Shown here: positions 39,400-52,212 of the stretch, piece after piece
Numbering within the stretch: the first letter of the stretch is position 1
Layout of the letters: each line of letters begins with the position of its first letter
Assembly (NCBI RefSeq): GCF_040807025.1
Contig: NC_090945.1
Span: 71,311,088 to 71,375,087 of the forward strand
Source: Struthio camelus
Taxonomy: Eukaryota; Chordata; Aves; Struthioniformes; Struthionidae
Direction: 5' to 3'
DNA: 64,000 bases
Notes under the pieces: generated by a model
What the model was told of the DNA's origin: nothing
Databases searched by the model: none
The model's input: the letters and a program-made list of their open reading frames with translations, nothing else
Translations under genes and position numbers: made by a program

Positions 39400-39470
39400 A
39401 AAATCCAGGGACTACTGAAAATCAGTGGGAATTTTGCCATTAACTTCAACAGACTCTGGATGTCACTTTT
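39400..39470. repeat. ancient interspersed repeat piece (GACTTCAATGGG type)
   Basis: ATCAGTGGGAATTTTGCCAT then TAACTTCAACAG matches the familiar AGTGGGAGTTTTGCCATTGACTTCAA phrase of sauropsid repeats with several changes. Boundaries are uncertain. Confidence 0.45.
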
Positions 39471-42400
39471 GCTTTTAATTTGCCTACCTAAACTAGGAGT
39501 CATATTAACAAAATGCCAGAGCTGTATACTTTAGCTGTTGAAGAAAACAGCAGACAAAGAAATATATTCAACCAGCAGATCTCAAGTTTTGCCACCTTCA
39601 GCTTATGTGGTCCTGTTAACCAGGTGACAGGGAACGGCCAGTAAATGGTGGTGTGAGGGACCCATATGGGGTCATCGGTGGGGACAGCCCGCAGTGCGAG
39701 GCTCCAGTTGGAGGGTGCACTGCTGTTCAGCATCAGACTAGCGTGATGCCTCCCCAAGGCACAGCGCAGTGAGGAGGGCTGCAAACACGCCAGGTACGGC
39801 CTGCGCTGCTGGGAAATGCGTGGGAAACACCAGCATGACCTGCACGCCCAGTGCAGGGAAGTCACAAATGCAAGGCAGGACTTGAATTTCAACAGTGATC
39901 GTTTTCACAATGGTGAGCTTTCACCTCTAATATAGGACATGAAAAGGATGTGAACTGTACCTGTAAGGGACAGAGCAGCAGTGGAACCATTGTAGGGGGT
40001 GAAAGATGTCACAGAACAGCACGGATATTTATGGCCTGGTCTTATACGGAAACAAGCTAAAGGGAACCCCCTCTGAAAGCATGTCCCTAATAATTTCTGA
40101 ACCTACACGCTCATTCCAGTCAAAGCTGACAAAGGAAGAGTCTCAAAGACAGGGAGTTCCTAGAACTTCTCTGAAAATAAATGACAAGGGAAGGGAGAGG
40201 GGGATCCTGTTAGTATTATAAAAGGGGGGATGCAGCATATCAGCCCATATCAGCTATGAGAAAATCCACAGGGAAGAGGGACCTCCTGTGGCTTTGGCCA
40301 CAGAAGCTTCAAATCAGAGCCCACATCTTAAACATCAAAGATAATCAATTTCTGGATAAATCTATAGGAAAGCAGAATACATCTGAATAGCTCATGAGAA
40401 CAACTTCTTACTTTACCAGGAGCATCAGGCAATTGCTACTTAGTGCTGCTAATTCCTTTCCATACGGACAAAACAGAATAACGAAAATGAGATCAAAATC
40501 AATGGAGATACTTACTTTACTTTCTTTTTGAGATATAATAGTCTCTTTCAATCCAACATGCAAGGTATGTACTGCTAGAGACATGACAAAATATAAATCC
40601 AAGCACTAAGTTTCGAAATGTTCTTTTTTCAGACTTTGGAAATACATTTTTCATTCAGAGTTGAAATAAAAGCAAAACGTCACAGTTTTCCACAAACCTG
40701 AAACTCCAGCCTGCTGCAATCAGCGGTTATTGCAAGAGTCCACTGGGCACAGGATCTGGGCCTTAAGAGTTTGTATGGCACCTAGCACAACTCCCCCTCT
40801 AAGTTAGAATGGGTCTGGAGAGATACTATTTTTGTATGGCCCTACAAGCTCTTGCACGGACTAGTGTTAATTATATCCTTAGCACCTAACCCCTCCTTAA
40901 ACTATGCTGCAGGAACTATGCTGAACTTTTAACTGTCTTAAGGAGCTTCTGCCATTCTCCCAGCTCTCAGCCATATCTCCATACCCTTGTGCCTGCAGCA
41001 CAATGAAATTTTGCCTTTTGTAGGTCCATACGGTAATTCAAATCAATAAACTGTTACAGGCCTTTTTTCTGCAGAGAAGGAAGATATTTTAAACGTGGCT
41101 CAGTTCAGTGATTTGGCATACAGCAAAGCCCCACTAACAGTTATACGATCACAGATAAAGCAGTGGTGCAGAGGTAGAAACAAATAACCTGAACTAGCAG
41201 AAACTCCTTAAATTCCTTAAGCTTGCTTCACTGCCAAAGTCAGAATATCATGAAACCACGGGATCAGAAATTTGTGGCCACAGTCTAATAATCTGGAGCA
41301 TCACCACCAGGTTTGCCCTGCACTTCAATTGGGAGTGCAGAGAGGTGAAGACTATTAATAAATTATTTCAGTAAAATGCTTTAAGACTGTATATTGAAAG
41401 GTAAATTGGATCAAGTTCACATCTGCTATACAAAAAATAAATACATCTCAATACAAAAAAAAAAAAATCTCAAAACATAAAATACACATCTCAAATCAAA
41501 AAGGAGAGTGAATTAGGCATTGCTATGCCATCTGTTTTACATGCATGCTGAGCAAAATCAGGAGTTCCCAAACTGTCAGAAAACAGTTTATTCTTGTGAA
41601 GAAGTGTTACTGCAGTAATAGTCCAAGTGAAAGTACTTTCCTGTGCTCCACACACAAGTATATGTTCTGAACCTGCACGTTTCCCAATGCCAGCTTGTTT
41701 GTGTTCATAACCTTTAAGCAAGTTATTTGCTTTGGATAGGTATGTGCTAGTCATTCACTCTTCCCTCCTGGTTCCTCCTGTCCCCACAGCCAACTGACTT
41801 ACCACCCACCAAAGCTGCTGATGCTTGTCTCAGAGTTCCCATTTTGCAGCGAGTGCCACACAAGTCCCAAACTGGCCATTACATGTTTTTTTCATGAGGG
41901 CCTAAAAATTCTGCCCACTTCAGAGAATGTAGCCAAAAAGCACAAGTCACACATCACCGTGCAAACAGAGCACTTTGTCTTATAGGTCAATTTTGGGCCC
42001 AGAAAGGCTGAATGAGCTCTGTGGTAGGACGGTTTTGACTTCCACAGAGTTTCTTCCAGACGTTCCCTCCTAGGCAGCACCCTCCTGAGCGCTGGATTAG
42101 TACATGTCTACATGTACTACATGAACGTGCTACATGTTACAGGGAACATGGGAACACTTTCCTCAGTAACAAACCTAAGTTTTCTGGCTTGAATATTCAG
42201 GCTAAAGGAGTGAACATGCCCCTTTATATAAATACCAGAGAGTTTCTTTCTCTGTGAACCTAAGAAAATAGGTTTCTACATACTTAGCTTTTGAGCTATA
42301 CAAGTGTCACTAAGGGCAGGCTTTGATTCAGTGTGTCTTGGAGAAGGCATAAGGAAAAAACATAAGGGAACTGTCATCCTGGGAAAATGTGACAACGATT

Positions 42401-43262
42401 ATCATGGATCAGAAGAAATGGAATTATATTATTCTTTTTTGGAAAAATAGGATATTACAATGAAAAAAGATACATCAGATCTAAGCATACACTTTGGCAG
42501 CAGAAATAAACAGGTTTATAATAAATAGATGAGTAAACATAGTCATTATAGAAAGTAGTATACCTAAACTGTTTCATGTTTGTTACCTTATGTCAAACCG
42601 AAGGAACTGTGAAGGGAGGGTTACATGAGAGAGCATAACGAAATAAACAATTGCAAAGTTTTAATGAGTTTTGCAGTCCTTTAAAAAACATGAAAGACCA
42701 CTGGAGATTTGACAATGAACAAAGGCAAGATAGAAAAGGAAATCAGGTGCATGTTAGTGGAGATAAGAGCAGCATGCAGCCAAATGCCACACACACGACT
42801 GAAACTTTGACTTCATTATATTTAGACCTTGAAGAGAAACTTTGCTCCTTTGCACTATCACAATATGAAGCCTAAAAGTAAAATTGTGTTGTGAGACTCT
42901 AAATAGATTGTGCCTTCCTGGCAATTTTAATTAGTATGCTTCTGTTTATACAAATGTGTCTATGGGGAGCTGCTTTTGGAGAATGGAAAATAAGCCTGGA
43001 TGAATACATTGAATATTTTTAGCATCCATAATTTAAGATTCCTTTGTCTGCCCATGAGCAAAAGGATCCATAAAAAGCATAAAATTAATATTTTAAAATT
43101 ATCCCAAATCCCTGGTCATTTAATGTACTATTTACATTTTCCTAGCTTGCTCATACGCTAGTGCAAATAACCATCTCAAATAGCAACACAATTACACAGA
43201 GCAGTATTTCAATAAAATATAATTGCGAGAACAAAGTTCTAAGTGCAGTTAAACTTAGAATT

Positions 43263-43351
43263 GAAAAAGAGAGGAAAAAAGAGAGAAAGAGAGAGAGAGA
43301 GAAAAGAGAGAAAGCAGCAGGAAAAAACAGGAAGGCAGGAAGGAAGGAAGT
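43263..43351 (+). repeat. GA-rich purine microsatellite
   Basis: A purine tract with GAGA units and then GGAA units (GGAAGGCAGGAAGGAAGGAA). The charged open frame across it is an artefact of composition. Confidence 0.9.
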
Positions 43352-43531
43352 AGCTTTGAAATATTAAGTCAAAAGTCTCTCTCTTTGCTATTTTGAGACA
43401 GGAGAGAATTTCAAAATAGCTGTAGACAGGAAACAGCTGTGGGAGGGTCTCCCCCTCACCATTTACTCAGACCGTGTTAATATCAGAGGAGTAATCTATA
43501 ATACACTTCCTAGGATGTATAGATCTAGATG

Positions 43532-43558
43532 TTTCTAGATCCCAGGAGGATCTAGAAA
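43532..43558. repeat. 11-bp perfect inverted repeat, 5-nt loop
   Basis: TTTCTAGATCC (43532-43542) pairs with GGATCTAGAAA (43548-43558). It is short and could be chance. Confidence 0.8.
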
Positions 43559-43679
43559 TATTTTCACCTACTCCAGAGGCTTGGATTACTTGTCTAATAA
43601 GTTATTTTAATTTGTCCCCCAGGCAAAGTGAGAAATTTGGCATACGGTAAATCTGTCCTTCCCTCCTCTGCTATGTATA

Positions 43680-43770
43680 AGGTAAAATCCCACTTTGATT
43701 TAGATGCTGTACTCTACTACTAAAATTAATGGAACTGCAGCAGGATGAGCCAAGGTATAATCTACCTCTG
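43680..43770. repeat. ancient interspersed repeat piece
   Basis: AATTAATGGAACTGCAGCAG followed by GAGCCAAGGTATAATCT resembles diverged copies of the sauropsid ACTTCAATGGAACT-type repeat also suspected near 47405. Confidence 0.35.
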
Positions 43771-46661
43771 TATATGTTTCTTAGGCATGGTTGATTTCAC
43801 AAACTTTCAGTACTACCAGCTTTTACTGAGTTCTGAAAGTTCATGTGCCTCTCTCCTCACTTGAGTTATTTTATTGCAGGCTTGTAAAGAAAGTTCTGTT
43901 ATGCTGTATAGGATTTTAGTTTATAGAGAGTGTGCGTACATCTTATTTGTGATGATCGTGCCTCTTCAGACTCTTTTCATTAAGCAATAAATCATGAAAC
44001 TGTATCTCAAGGATACTCATAATTTTGGCTGAAACAAGCAAGTACCTAAAGATATCTTTATTAAATGGCCAAAAAACTTTCCAGATCTTGCCAAGGAGAT
44101 TTTTGTGTTAGTTTTTAAATAAAATTGATTTTAGTAGCCACTCAGCATTCAAGGCTGAATAAACCCCCTGAGCTTATGCCATGAGAGGCACACAAGCGGG
44201 GGTACAGAGATTTGTTCTGTTCACATGAATAGAGAGAGAGTGGGACAGCCTAACAGATTTGCTTGGAGGTAGGGACTCTGTGGTACGATCAATCGTTAGA
44301 AACTCTTTTCCATCAAATGCTCTCAAAGGCTACACAGCTTCAGTGTTCTCCTCCCCTTTACTTTCAAAAGCAAGAAAAAGGAGATTAACTTTTGCTCCCA
44401 CCTCTCTCACATCTATTTGTGCATCTATTACTGCAATTAAATACAGAGAATGGCATCTATATGTTCCTTTTTCCATAATCATTTTGAGAAGACAGCTTAG
44501 ATAGTTGTATTTAAGTATTTCGCATCAACTGATCAAAGCAAAGCTATGTGAAACTAAGTTTTGAACTTGTTCAGAAAGGTTTCCAAACCTCAGCCATTCT
44601 GCCTTTCTGTCATTCTGAGAGAGTCAATGCCTCCTCCTCTGACCTGGCTTTGACAGCTTTGTCATCCGAAGGGTGTGCTTCCTGGTCTCAGATGAACTCA
44701 GCTGTTTTATGAAGACACACTTACCCAGGGAGAGCTAATTTCTCCAGAAATCAGGCCCAGTTCTCTGGCTGGGCTAGCTTTGAATCAGGTGAATCAGGAC
44801 AAAGATTTTAAATGAGCTTTGATTTTGCTGGGGAGCCACTTTTAGCTGGAGTACTGTAGAGGAGTTAGTGCTTTGGAAATGAAAGGCTTCCTTCTTAACC
44901 TACAGAGTGTAATAATGAAGTCATAAATTAGTGGACATCATCATGAGCATTTAATAAAAATATGCTATGTTCTTGCTATTTTCCACTAATAATCTGAGCA
45001 GCAGTGGTAGAACACAGAGAAAGTTCTTTATTGCCACAGCTACCTAGGAAGAGAAAAAGACTACTCTAAAAGGAAGAGAAAATACTAGAGGGAAAGAATA
45101 CCTTCTCTCTAGGTTTGGGTTAATTTTAAGTGTAATGTTTACAATAAAATACACTATTCTTTGGAAAAGGTTTCTTTCTGCTATCATGTCCTGGTTTATT
45201 CTTGACCAGTATGGCTTTAGCCAATTTTTCATTCTATCTCAGTGAAGGGAGACCTGGAAGCTGGTGCTTTTTACATTAGCAGACAGAAGTAGATAAGAGT
45301 CAAAATGCTGGAAAACTTCAGCCTCTATTTTCTCACAGGAGACAACCAACAGTCCTGGGAAAGGACTGGCCATTAAGAATCAGAGGGAAGTCAATGAAAT
45401 AGATTTCCACACATACTTGATGTTCAGACTGAGAAAATCATAACTATTTTGGACCTATTTCTTTGATGCCAGCAGCCTTGGCAGAACTGGAATATTTCAT
45501 TACCAATGATAAATCCTAGAAAATGGACCAGGGCACATATGCGCACTTGAGGGCAGCGGTCTGAAGTCCGAGGGAGAGCTGCCCTGGGTTCTCAAGGCAG
45601 GTGGCCCATCTCCTGGCCTTTGAACCTGGCACATACATTTTTATTAGGCCAAAATACACCGCAGCATACCGAAGCACCTCCTTCCCTGCAAAAGTGTCTG
45701 CTCACATTAGCTGGAAACACTGGTGTTATTGTGAAGGCTAAAGACATAGATATGGAGAGCGAGTTCTTGCCCAAGAGTTCTTAGGACAGAGGCTGGAGGA
45801 ACAAGGAGCGCTTAGGCTGCAGAGGAAAGCCAAGGATTATTGGTGTACAGTTTGTATTTTAGCTTTCTAAGCCTTCAGTTGTTTTTCTAAACCTGCCTTT
45901 CTTGAGGTTGGAACTTCTAGGATGTTTCAGAGAGTCCCCAGCAAGCAGGTACTGCTGATGATCAGGTTTCCTTTTGTTGATCTGCTGTCACATAACAATA
46001 TAAAGGAGAGCGGGCCTTAACCCAAAATTGTCAGTGCCTTACAGATATATACCTGAAGAATACGCCTTTTAAGTCAGTATTGTGTATAATGAGGAAGAAA
46101 TTAAAACTGTCTTCATGTAAAACATGCCATATAGCTGGATATAAGGGCCTGCAGCAAGCAGAGATAGCTTTAAGACCTTTCTAATTACAAAATAAATGAG
46201 CTGTAGTGCAACTCTGCTCTATTAAGAATTACTCTCACAAAAATATCTATGTTTGATGCTAACAAAGTTAGTCAGGTGATGACAGTTAACACACAGCAAC
46301 AAAGAGCAAGGGGTAAAACAGGAAAATAACAGGTTAGAGGTACTTGAGGCAACGTCTGCAGAGAAGGTTGCAGACGAACCAGTCTTGTTCTCTATGCCTT
46401 GAACCAGCTGTAAACTAGCCAGCCTGGATCCAGAAGCTGTGTGACAGTTAGCATTGGCCTTCGTGTCAGCTCATAGTCCCACTTTGAACCAGAACACTCT
46501 AAAAACATGCTCCCTGCTGTTTCATGGAAGACTTTTTGTTTTGCTGTTTCCCATCTTCTTCTTCAGAACGAGTCCTGAGAGCGGCAGGTAGCCTTGAAGT
46601 GTGACGGCTAAGGCAACTCCCCTGGGGAGCTAGCAAACCTCATGACCTCCCTGTCCGGGAA

Positions 46662-46800
46662 TACAGAATCACAGAAGGGTTGAGGTTGGAAGGGACCTCT
46701 GGAGATCAGCTAGTCCAACCCCCTGCTCAAGCAGGGTCCTGTAGAGCACATGGCCCAGGGTTGCGTCCAGGCACGTTTTGAATACCTCCAGTACAGCCTG
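46662..46800 (-). mobile_element. CR1 LINE 3' end
   Basis: AGAATCACAGAAGGGTTGAG, followed by GTTGGAAGGGACCTCTGGAG and TAGTCCAACCCCCTGCTCAA, is the hallmark CR1 3' end in reverse orientation, including the ATTCTGTG-type terminal unit. It continues to about 46800 (TTTTGAATACCTCCAG). It is moderately diverged, 5'-truncated as usual, and carries no open frame. Confidence 0.93.
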
Positions 46801-49800
46801 GATTTACAGCGGGGCCAGCCTCAGACGTGTAACACTCTCCTCCTCTCTCCCTGCCTGGCAGAGACCAAGGCGAGGAAGGCCAGGCATGCTGCCAGGGGGG
46901 TCGGCAACCCAAATGATCACTTCCCCCATGAATGGGGAAACACTGCCTTCACCTCACTTCATGCCAGCCCTTCCTGTGTTCCCATCATACCAGTGACTTA
47001 AGAGAGAGCTCTTTTAATTGCCTACATATATGGTTAAGGAGTCGTGGAAAGTACGTCAATAGCAATGAAATGACCTGTCTCATTCCCTCCCTTCACCCCT
47101 CACTTCTTCTAAAAGTATACTGCTGGAAGATGATTCACAGTGCCTTTTCATCTGAACGTGTCGTACCCTCAACAAAAAAGAACAAGTCAAAAGCCTAGAG
47201 TTCCCATTTTAAATAGTAAATCTTTCAGTAAATGTTTAATACTTTTATATTTTAATTTTAAATTATTTTTCTAAACAAATTTTTCAACATTTTCCATGGA
47301 AAATGCTATTTTCCTACTAGATATGGTAACTTTTTCTTGAGGATTACAACCAAGCTTGCAAAAATGATGGCATGAGCAATTTTAGCACCGTATTATTTAG
47401 CAGCAAAGTCCTGCTTTGATCCCTCTCCCCGCTGACTTCAATGGAACTACATGAGGTATAAATTAAAGTAAAATTCAGTCCACCTGCTCTACTTTAGGCT
47501 TCATGCATCCCATTTAAGCAATGCCTCCACCTTGACTTCACCTTGCTGCAGTCAGCAAAGAATGCTGATATAAAAGGCGTCTTGCTTTTGTTTATCCCCT
47601 CACCATGCTCCCAGTTATTTAAGCATTTTACCATACCATTAAAATTACATTTAGGTAAAAGTAAAAGAGCACATAATCTCTTGTGCTGTCTCTGGATAAT
47701 AAGTCTCCATTAAGTTTTTCTCTGTCTCCCTACAGACAAATAGGAAAAACATGTATTTTCCAGTCAAAAACAAACAATGAAATATAAAGTCTATTACACG
47801 AAGCACAGTCACTCATTCTAACATTTTTCATTCAAAAGGAGAAATAAAGCGGTATTTCTCCAGCAGATAGGCACCTACATTTCAAAAGAGGAGCAAAAAA
47901 AAAGATACACTTGAGATCATCAATCAAGTTAGAGGGAATTAGATATCCAGTCCCTTAGATGTCAATAACAATCCTAGCCTTACTGCATCAATTAGTCATT
48001 GATTGCTTGGGAAGGGAAGAGGTAAGAAAGCTTTAGCACTTCTCTCCCTTCCCTCGTTACCATGGAAGAGTGCAGTACAAATAACCATATCATGAGACAC
48101 GGCAATGGCCACACAGACAGGCATTCCTCTCAGAGTCAGGGCAAGACTGCACCTGCCATTAAAGACTTCTTTTCGGTTAGAGAAAAAAAAAAAAAACTCA
48201 AGTAACTCTGTGAGTTATAGTTACTTGCTACGGAAATCTTTTTTGTTCCCAAATGTCATCCACTAAACAGACTCTGTTCATCTTGTCACAGAACCTGGGG
48301 ATCCAGGACCTCATTCTTTGGCCTTAAGAGAGACATAACATGAGAATAAAGGGAAAAGAAGCTTAGCTCTATCTTCAAAATAATATATTTTAAAAGCATC
48401 ACGTGCAAAAAAACTAGGTGTCACATTGGCGTTCTGAAACTGGAAAAAATAATCTTAACTTTTCAGATAAAGTTACAATCAGATGTATCTTTTAAATCAC
48501 TTTTACCTGTTAACGCTAGATAGATTAGTTCATTTACTTGCACATGAATTGAAAAACTATTAGAAAATCTAGTTTGTTGAAATGTAACTTAGGACACTTG
48601 TCAAGTTTTTTTTCAAACTTTAACCATTTAATCTTTTCAGCAAATACAACCAAAAAGTAGTACTTACTGAACATGAAAACCATAATATTTTTAAAGAGCA
48701 CTTAAGTAAATTGTTTTGACCAGCTACTTTGAGGAGTTACAATGTGCTGTCTCCATTGAACTGAACTATCACTGACAACAATCGCTCCATTTAGTTCCTG
48801 TGTGAGAACCAGGATCTCCCAGTAATTTTAGTTTTGTTCTAGGAATCTTTTTAGAAGTGACTGAAAAGTATTAGAGATGTCAGCACCAAGGTCATGACAT
48901 GCTAGTTTAAATAAAAGCTTTTCTTTCATTGCTTTAAAATCTGTTGTCCAGTGACTGTTTTCACTTCTGCCAAGTATTTAGCTTGCCAAAGGCTTGTCTT
49001 CAGAAAACGCTTAGGACAGGCAGCCTCCCGCTGACTCAAATTGCATTTGCCGTTCCGCTGGATAATACACCTAAGCCATTAAGCTTCACCTTTTATGTAA
49101 GGCCTACTTGCCAGTACCAAATGAAAAAAAATATATATATACACTTACATATACACATGCTTAAACAAATAAAAACACCGGTAAGAACCTGGAAATAAAT
49201 ATGGTCTTGAAGCCAGAAGGAATGCTTTACTAACCATTTAGAAGTTTATCCATTCTTTTTTTATCCAAAAAGATGACAAAAACACATCCTCAGGTCTTGG
49301 CAGTCCACGAGAATTTCACATATCAAGACTATTACCATATAATGATATGGATGCCTAGGTGATCATGCCACAGCTAACGATGTAGCCTGTGTCTTGGCTA
49401 CATTTTACTCTTACCAATAGAGCATTTTATGCCACAGTTCAGCTGAAACCACATTTGCTGTTATCGACAAAGCATAAAACCTCAGCATTTCTCTGCTATT
49501 TCAAAACAGAGTGGACTAGACTGTGATTACTGGTGTTGCTCCCAGGCATAATAATTTTGCCTTTTTAGAAAAACTGTCACCAGCAAGCACCAGAAAATCT
49601 GAGACACTTCAACTACAGACAATCAAAAAATATACAGTTTATGCACAGGGGAAAAGCAAATGTGAAATATGCATCAGCAGATGCACAATCATTCAGCAAA
49701 TCAATACATCACTGTTTCTAGGTTCTAGGTTTATTGTGCCACAACAAACAATACATAGGCTACAGAGGAAAAGAGAATAAGCTTCACAGAATGAAACAAC

Positions 49801-50714
49801 AGTGGTGATGTGAATGGTGCAAGGCACGGACATGTTACCATATAGGTAGAGGAAGAACTGAGCAATTTATCCCGGGCAGATCTTTAGGTGGTGTTAGGCA
49901 GCTTTTCAGCCTCACAGTTCAAAGCAACCAGTAATCCTTTATCTTTATAAAGTACCAAACTTTGCAATGTAAATCTTATCACAGAAGAAGGGTATATCTT
50001 TGCAAAACCAAACTTGTCCAGATTGGTAGTTCACTCCTATGCAAAGTAGAGGATTTTTACCTTCACACTTTAGAACCCTGTATGGAGCGTTTACACATGA
50101 AATTTAAGGCCATTTCTTCTGATCTGAATTTGTTAGTCTCAGATAATCACCTTTAGAATTAAGTGTCTAAGCTGCCTTCAGCTAACTACATAGACAAAGA
50201 ACATACTCATCTTAGGTTAACAGTTTATACAAGCAGCAGTCACCTGAATTTCAGATATTTCATAAATTTAGATATCTTATCGGCATACACTGAGTAAACA
50301 TAAGGTTTTCAGATAGATTTAAAAAAGGCAAAAAAAAAGTGCTTTCCTGAAAGAACGGAAAAAATCAGCTAGCCTGCCAAGCTCTATTACCACTTATATC
50401 AGTTCTGTTACAATGTAACTGACTTCACAAGAGTTGTAATTTTATTAACATCCACGAAATCAACAAGGGATGTTGGCCACTATGAAACTGGTGCTAGCAG
50501 AAGGCATTGACAGAGTAAGATTTCTGCAACATTGTCTAAAAAGAAAGAGCAGGTGCTTTATTTTTACTTACACTAGTATTAGTCTTTCCCGAATTCAACT
50601 CCAACATATTATTTTATTGCTACTGAATTTATTTATGTCCACAACTACTCAGCCATAAGCCTGAGACAAAAAGATCTTAAGCTGAAATCACAAGCTGCAT
50701 GCCTTGCCATCATA
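46801..50714. other. gene-free interval
   Basis: AT-rich. It contains a weak ancient repeat piece (47405-47480), a short (AT)n near 49130-49142 and A/T-rich tracts. No coding exon or RNA gene is recognised. Confidence 0.5.
47405..47480. repeat. ancient interspersed repeat piece (GACTTCAATGG motif)
   Basis: CCGCTGACTTCAATGGAACT with flanking AAAATTCAGTCC resembles the widespread sauropsid repeat motif (GACTTCAATGGG). Boundaries are uncertain. Confidence 0.35.
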
Positions 50715-51015
50715 ACAACAATGGCTCCAACGGGTCTGTCTAGCCTTAAGAGTCCTGTGTCTGATAAGACACCAAAAGCAAGCATCCAGGGAGGACATAA
50801 AAGCAAACATACTCAAATACTCTCCCAGCCTCCAGCAGCACATGGTGCAGGTACCTTCTGCGCCATATGTACTTTCTGTGTATTTCATGACTTTCAACAA
50901 CTTTCTCTATCAGGTACTTGTCTAGTCTCCTCTTGCAAACGCATAAACTTTCAGTTCCCACAACATCTTGTGCCCCTCCTTTTGTTTGTGTTGAATCTTA
51001 GTATTTATTCAGTGC
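50715..51015 (-). mobile_element. CR1-type LINE fragment, 3' region
   Basis: The stretch reads GGCTCCAACGGGTCTGTCTA, then CTCTCCCAGCCTCCAGCA, then CTTGTCTAGTCTCCTCTTG, and CCCACAACATCTTGTG. These blocks, in this order, match the reverse strand of a common sauropsid CR1 subfamily 3' end. The copy is diverged and has small indels. The open frames across it are not genes. Confidence 0.7.
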
Positions 51016-51511
51016 TTTAAATGTTGCCAAGAGTTCAAGAACTGCATCTTGAACTGAGAGATATTTGGTAAGTGGTCTACTTTATCAAGTAAGTAGGCTG
51101 TTTCCCCAAAAGACTGGGAAAGCAACGGTAGTCATTACTGGTTTGTAAATTCCCATGGCGGGGATTGCAGGATATGGAAATATGAACTAGTAAAACTAAT
51201 AATTGATTTTTTATAACAAAAATTTGCTTTCAGTAAAAGTGTCCAAATAAAGTAAAATGCATTATAGTCAGAACCCAGAGTATAAATGACCAAAGATTCT
51301 CATACTGTGATTAGGGATCACAGTCATTAACACTACAAAAATTCCAAATTATTTTAGAAAAAGGCGGAAATATAATTCAAAGTACAGAAAAATCAGCAGT
51401 GCAAGATATAAGCCAAACACAGACACTACATGCAATTCAGCTGTTTACATAAGTGAAGATATGAGGAATGAGGTGAATACAGAAGAAGCAAAAGTTAAGG
51501 AGAGGTACTCT

Positions 51512-51598
51512 TAGGACTGTCCAGAAAAAGAATTGTTCCAAGCATAAAGCAAGGCATGAAGCATGTGCTTGGAACAATTCTTTTTCTGGACAGTCCTA
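51512..51598. repeat. perfect 33-bp inverted repeat (hairpin) with 21-nt loop
   Basis: The left arm 51512-51544 and right arm 51566-51598 are exact reverse complements over 33 bases. The left arm begins TAGGACTGTCCAGAAAAAG and the right arm ends CTTTTTCTGGACAGTCCTA. The loop is 51545-51565. A transcript in either direction would fold into a perfectly paired 33-bp stem. It could be a non-canonical small-RNA precursor, the product of replication template switching, or the remnant of a palindromic element. The structure is certain; its function is unknown. Confidence 0.95.
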
Positions 51599-52212
51599 GA
51601 AACAGAAATAGCAACAGAAATATAGGCTAGGAAAATTAACTGGGACTATAAAGGTAAACGAGATTATTGAACTCAGAAAGAACTACCAAATACTAAAGAA
51701 CAAATCCTTTGCATCTTTCAGTATTTCAGTCCAAACTGCATCTCTTGGAAATTATCTGAGCAGTCCTTCTCAATGTTATCTCGCAAATAAAGATATTTGA
51801 CTAGCACTGGATATCAGGCATCACTAAATGAGTACATTAAATGACAGTAATAACTACAATAAACTACAAGGATAAATATTGAGTACAAAATAAATAACTT
51901 CAAGTCAAATACTGAATAGTATGAATGGTCTGGAACAACTGAAACAATTCCACTTAAGTATATAAGGAAATCATGTTCCTTTGTGAGCTTTGTGAAGAAA
52001 GCAAGACGGTTAACATTGAGATGTCCATTTGTAATTGTATAGCCACCACTATAGTGGTATCAACAAATACTGTGTCTTTCTTACTGTATCTTTGTCATAC
52101 AAGACTTATTCTAACCAAATCTCAGCTAATATAAGAGTGCAAAGCATCCTTAAAATGCATAGGCAGCTGAGGCCTGATTTCAGTTTAATTCAAATTAGTG
52201 TTTTGTTGATTT
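51599..52212. other. unannotated spacer
   Basis: AT-rich single-copy-looking sequence between the hairpin and the hAT-like relic. Nothing recognised. Confidence 0.5.

Larger units (their letters stand above)
37746..46661. other. gene-free interval
   Basis: Long AT-rich stretch. It contains ancient repeat pieces at 39400-39470 and 43680-43770, a GA-rich microsatellite at 43263-43351, a short inverted repeat at 43532-43558, and a CTAGCACAA repeat-like phrase near 40765-40795. The moderately GC-rich patch 39640-39870 has no gene-like content. No gene recognised. Confidence 0.5.

Noticed and set aside
39500..39892. 130-codon open frame on the - strand in a slightly GC-rich patch
   Set aside because: No domain or repeat family is visible; composition alone explains its length.
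42094..42113. AGTACATG/CATGTACT short palindrome
   Set aside because: Arms of only 8 bp in an ACATG-rich stretch; too short to mean more than chance.
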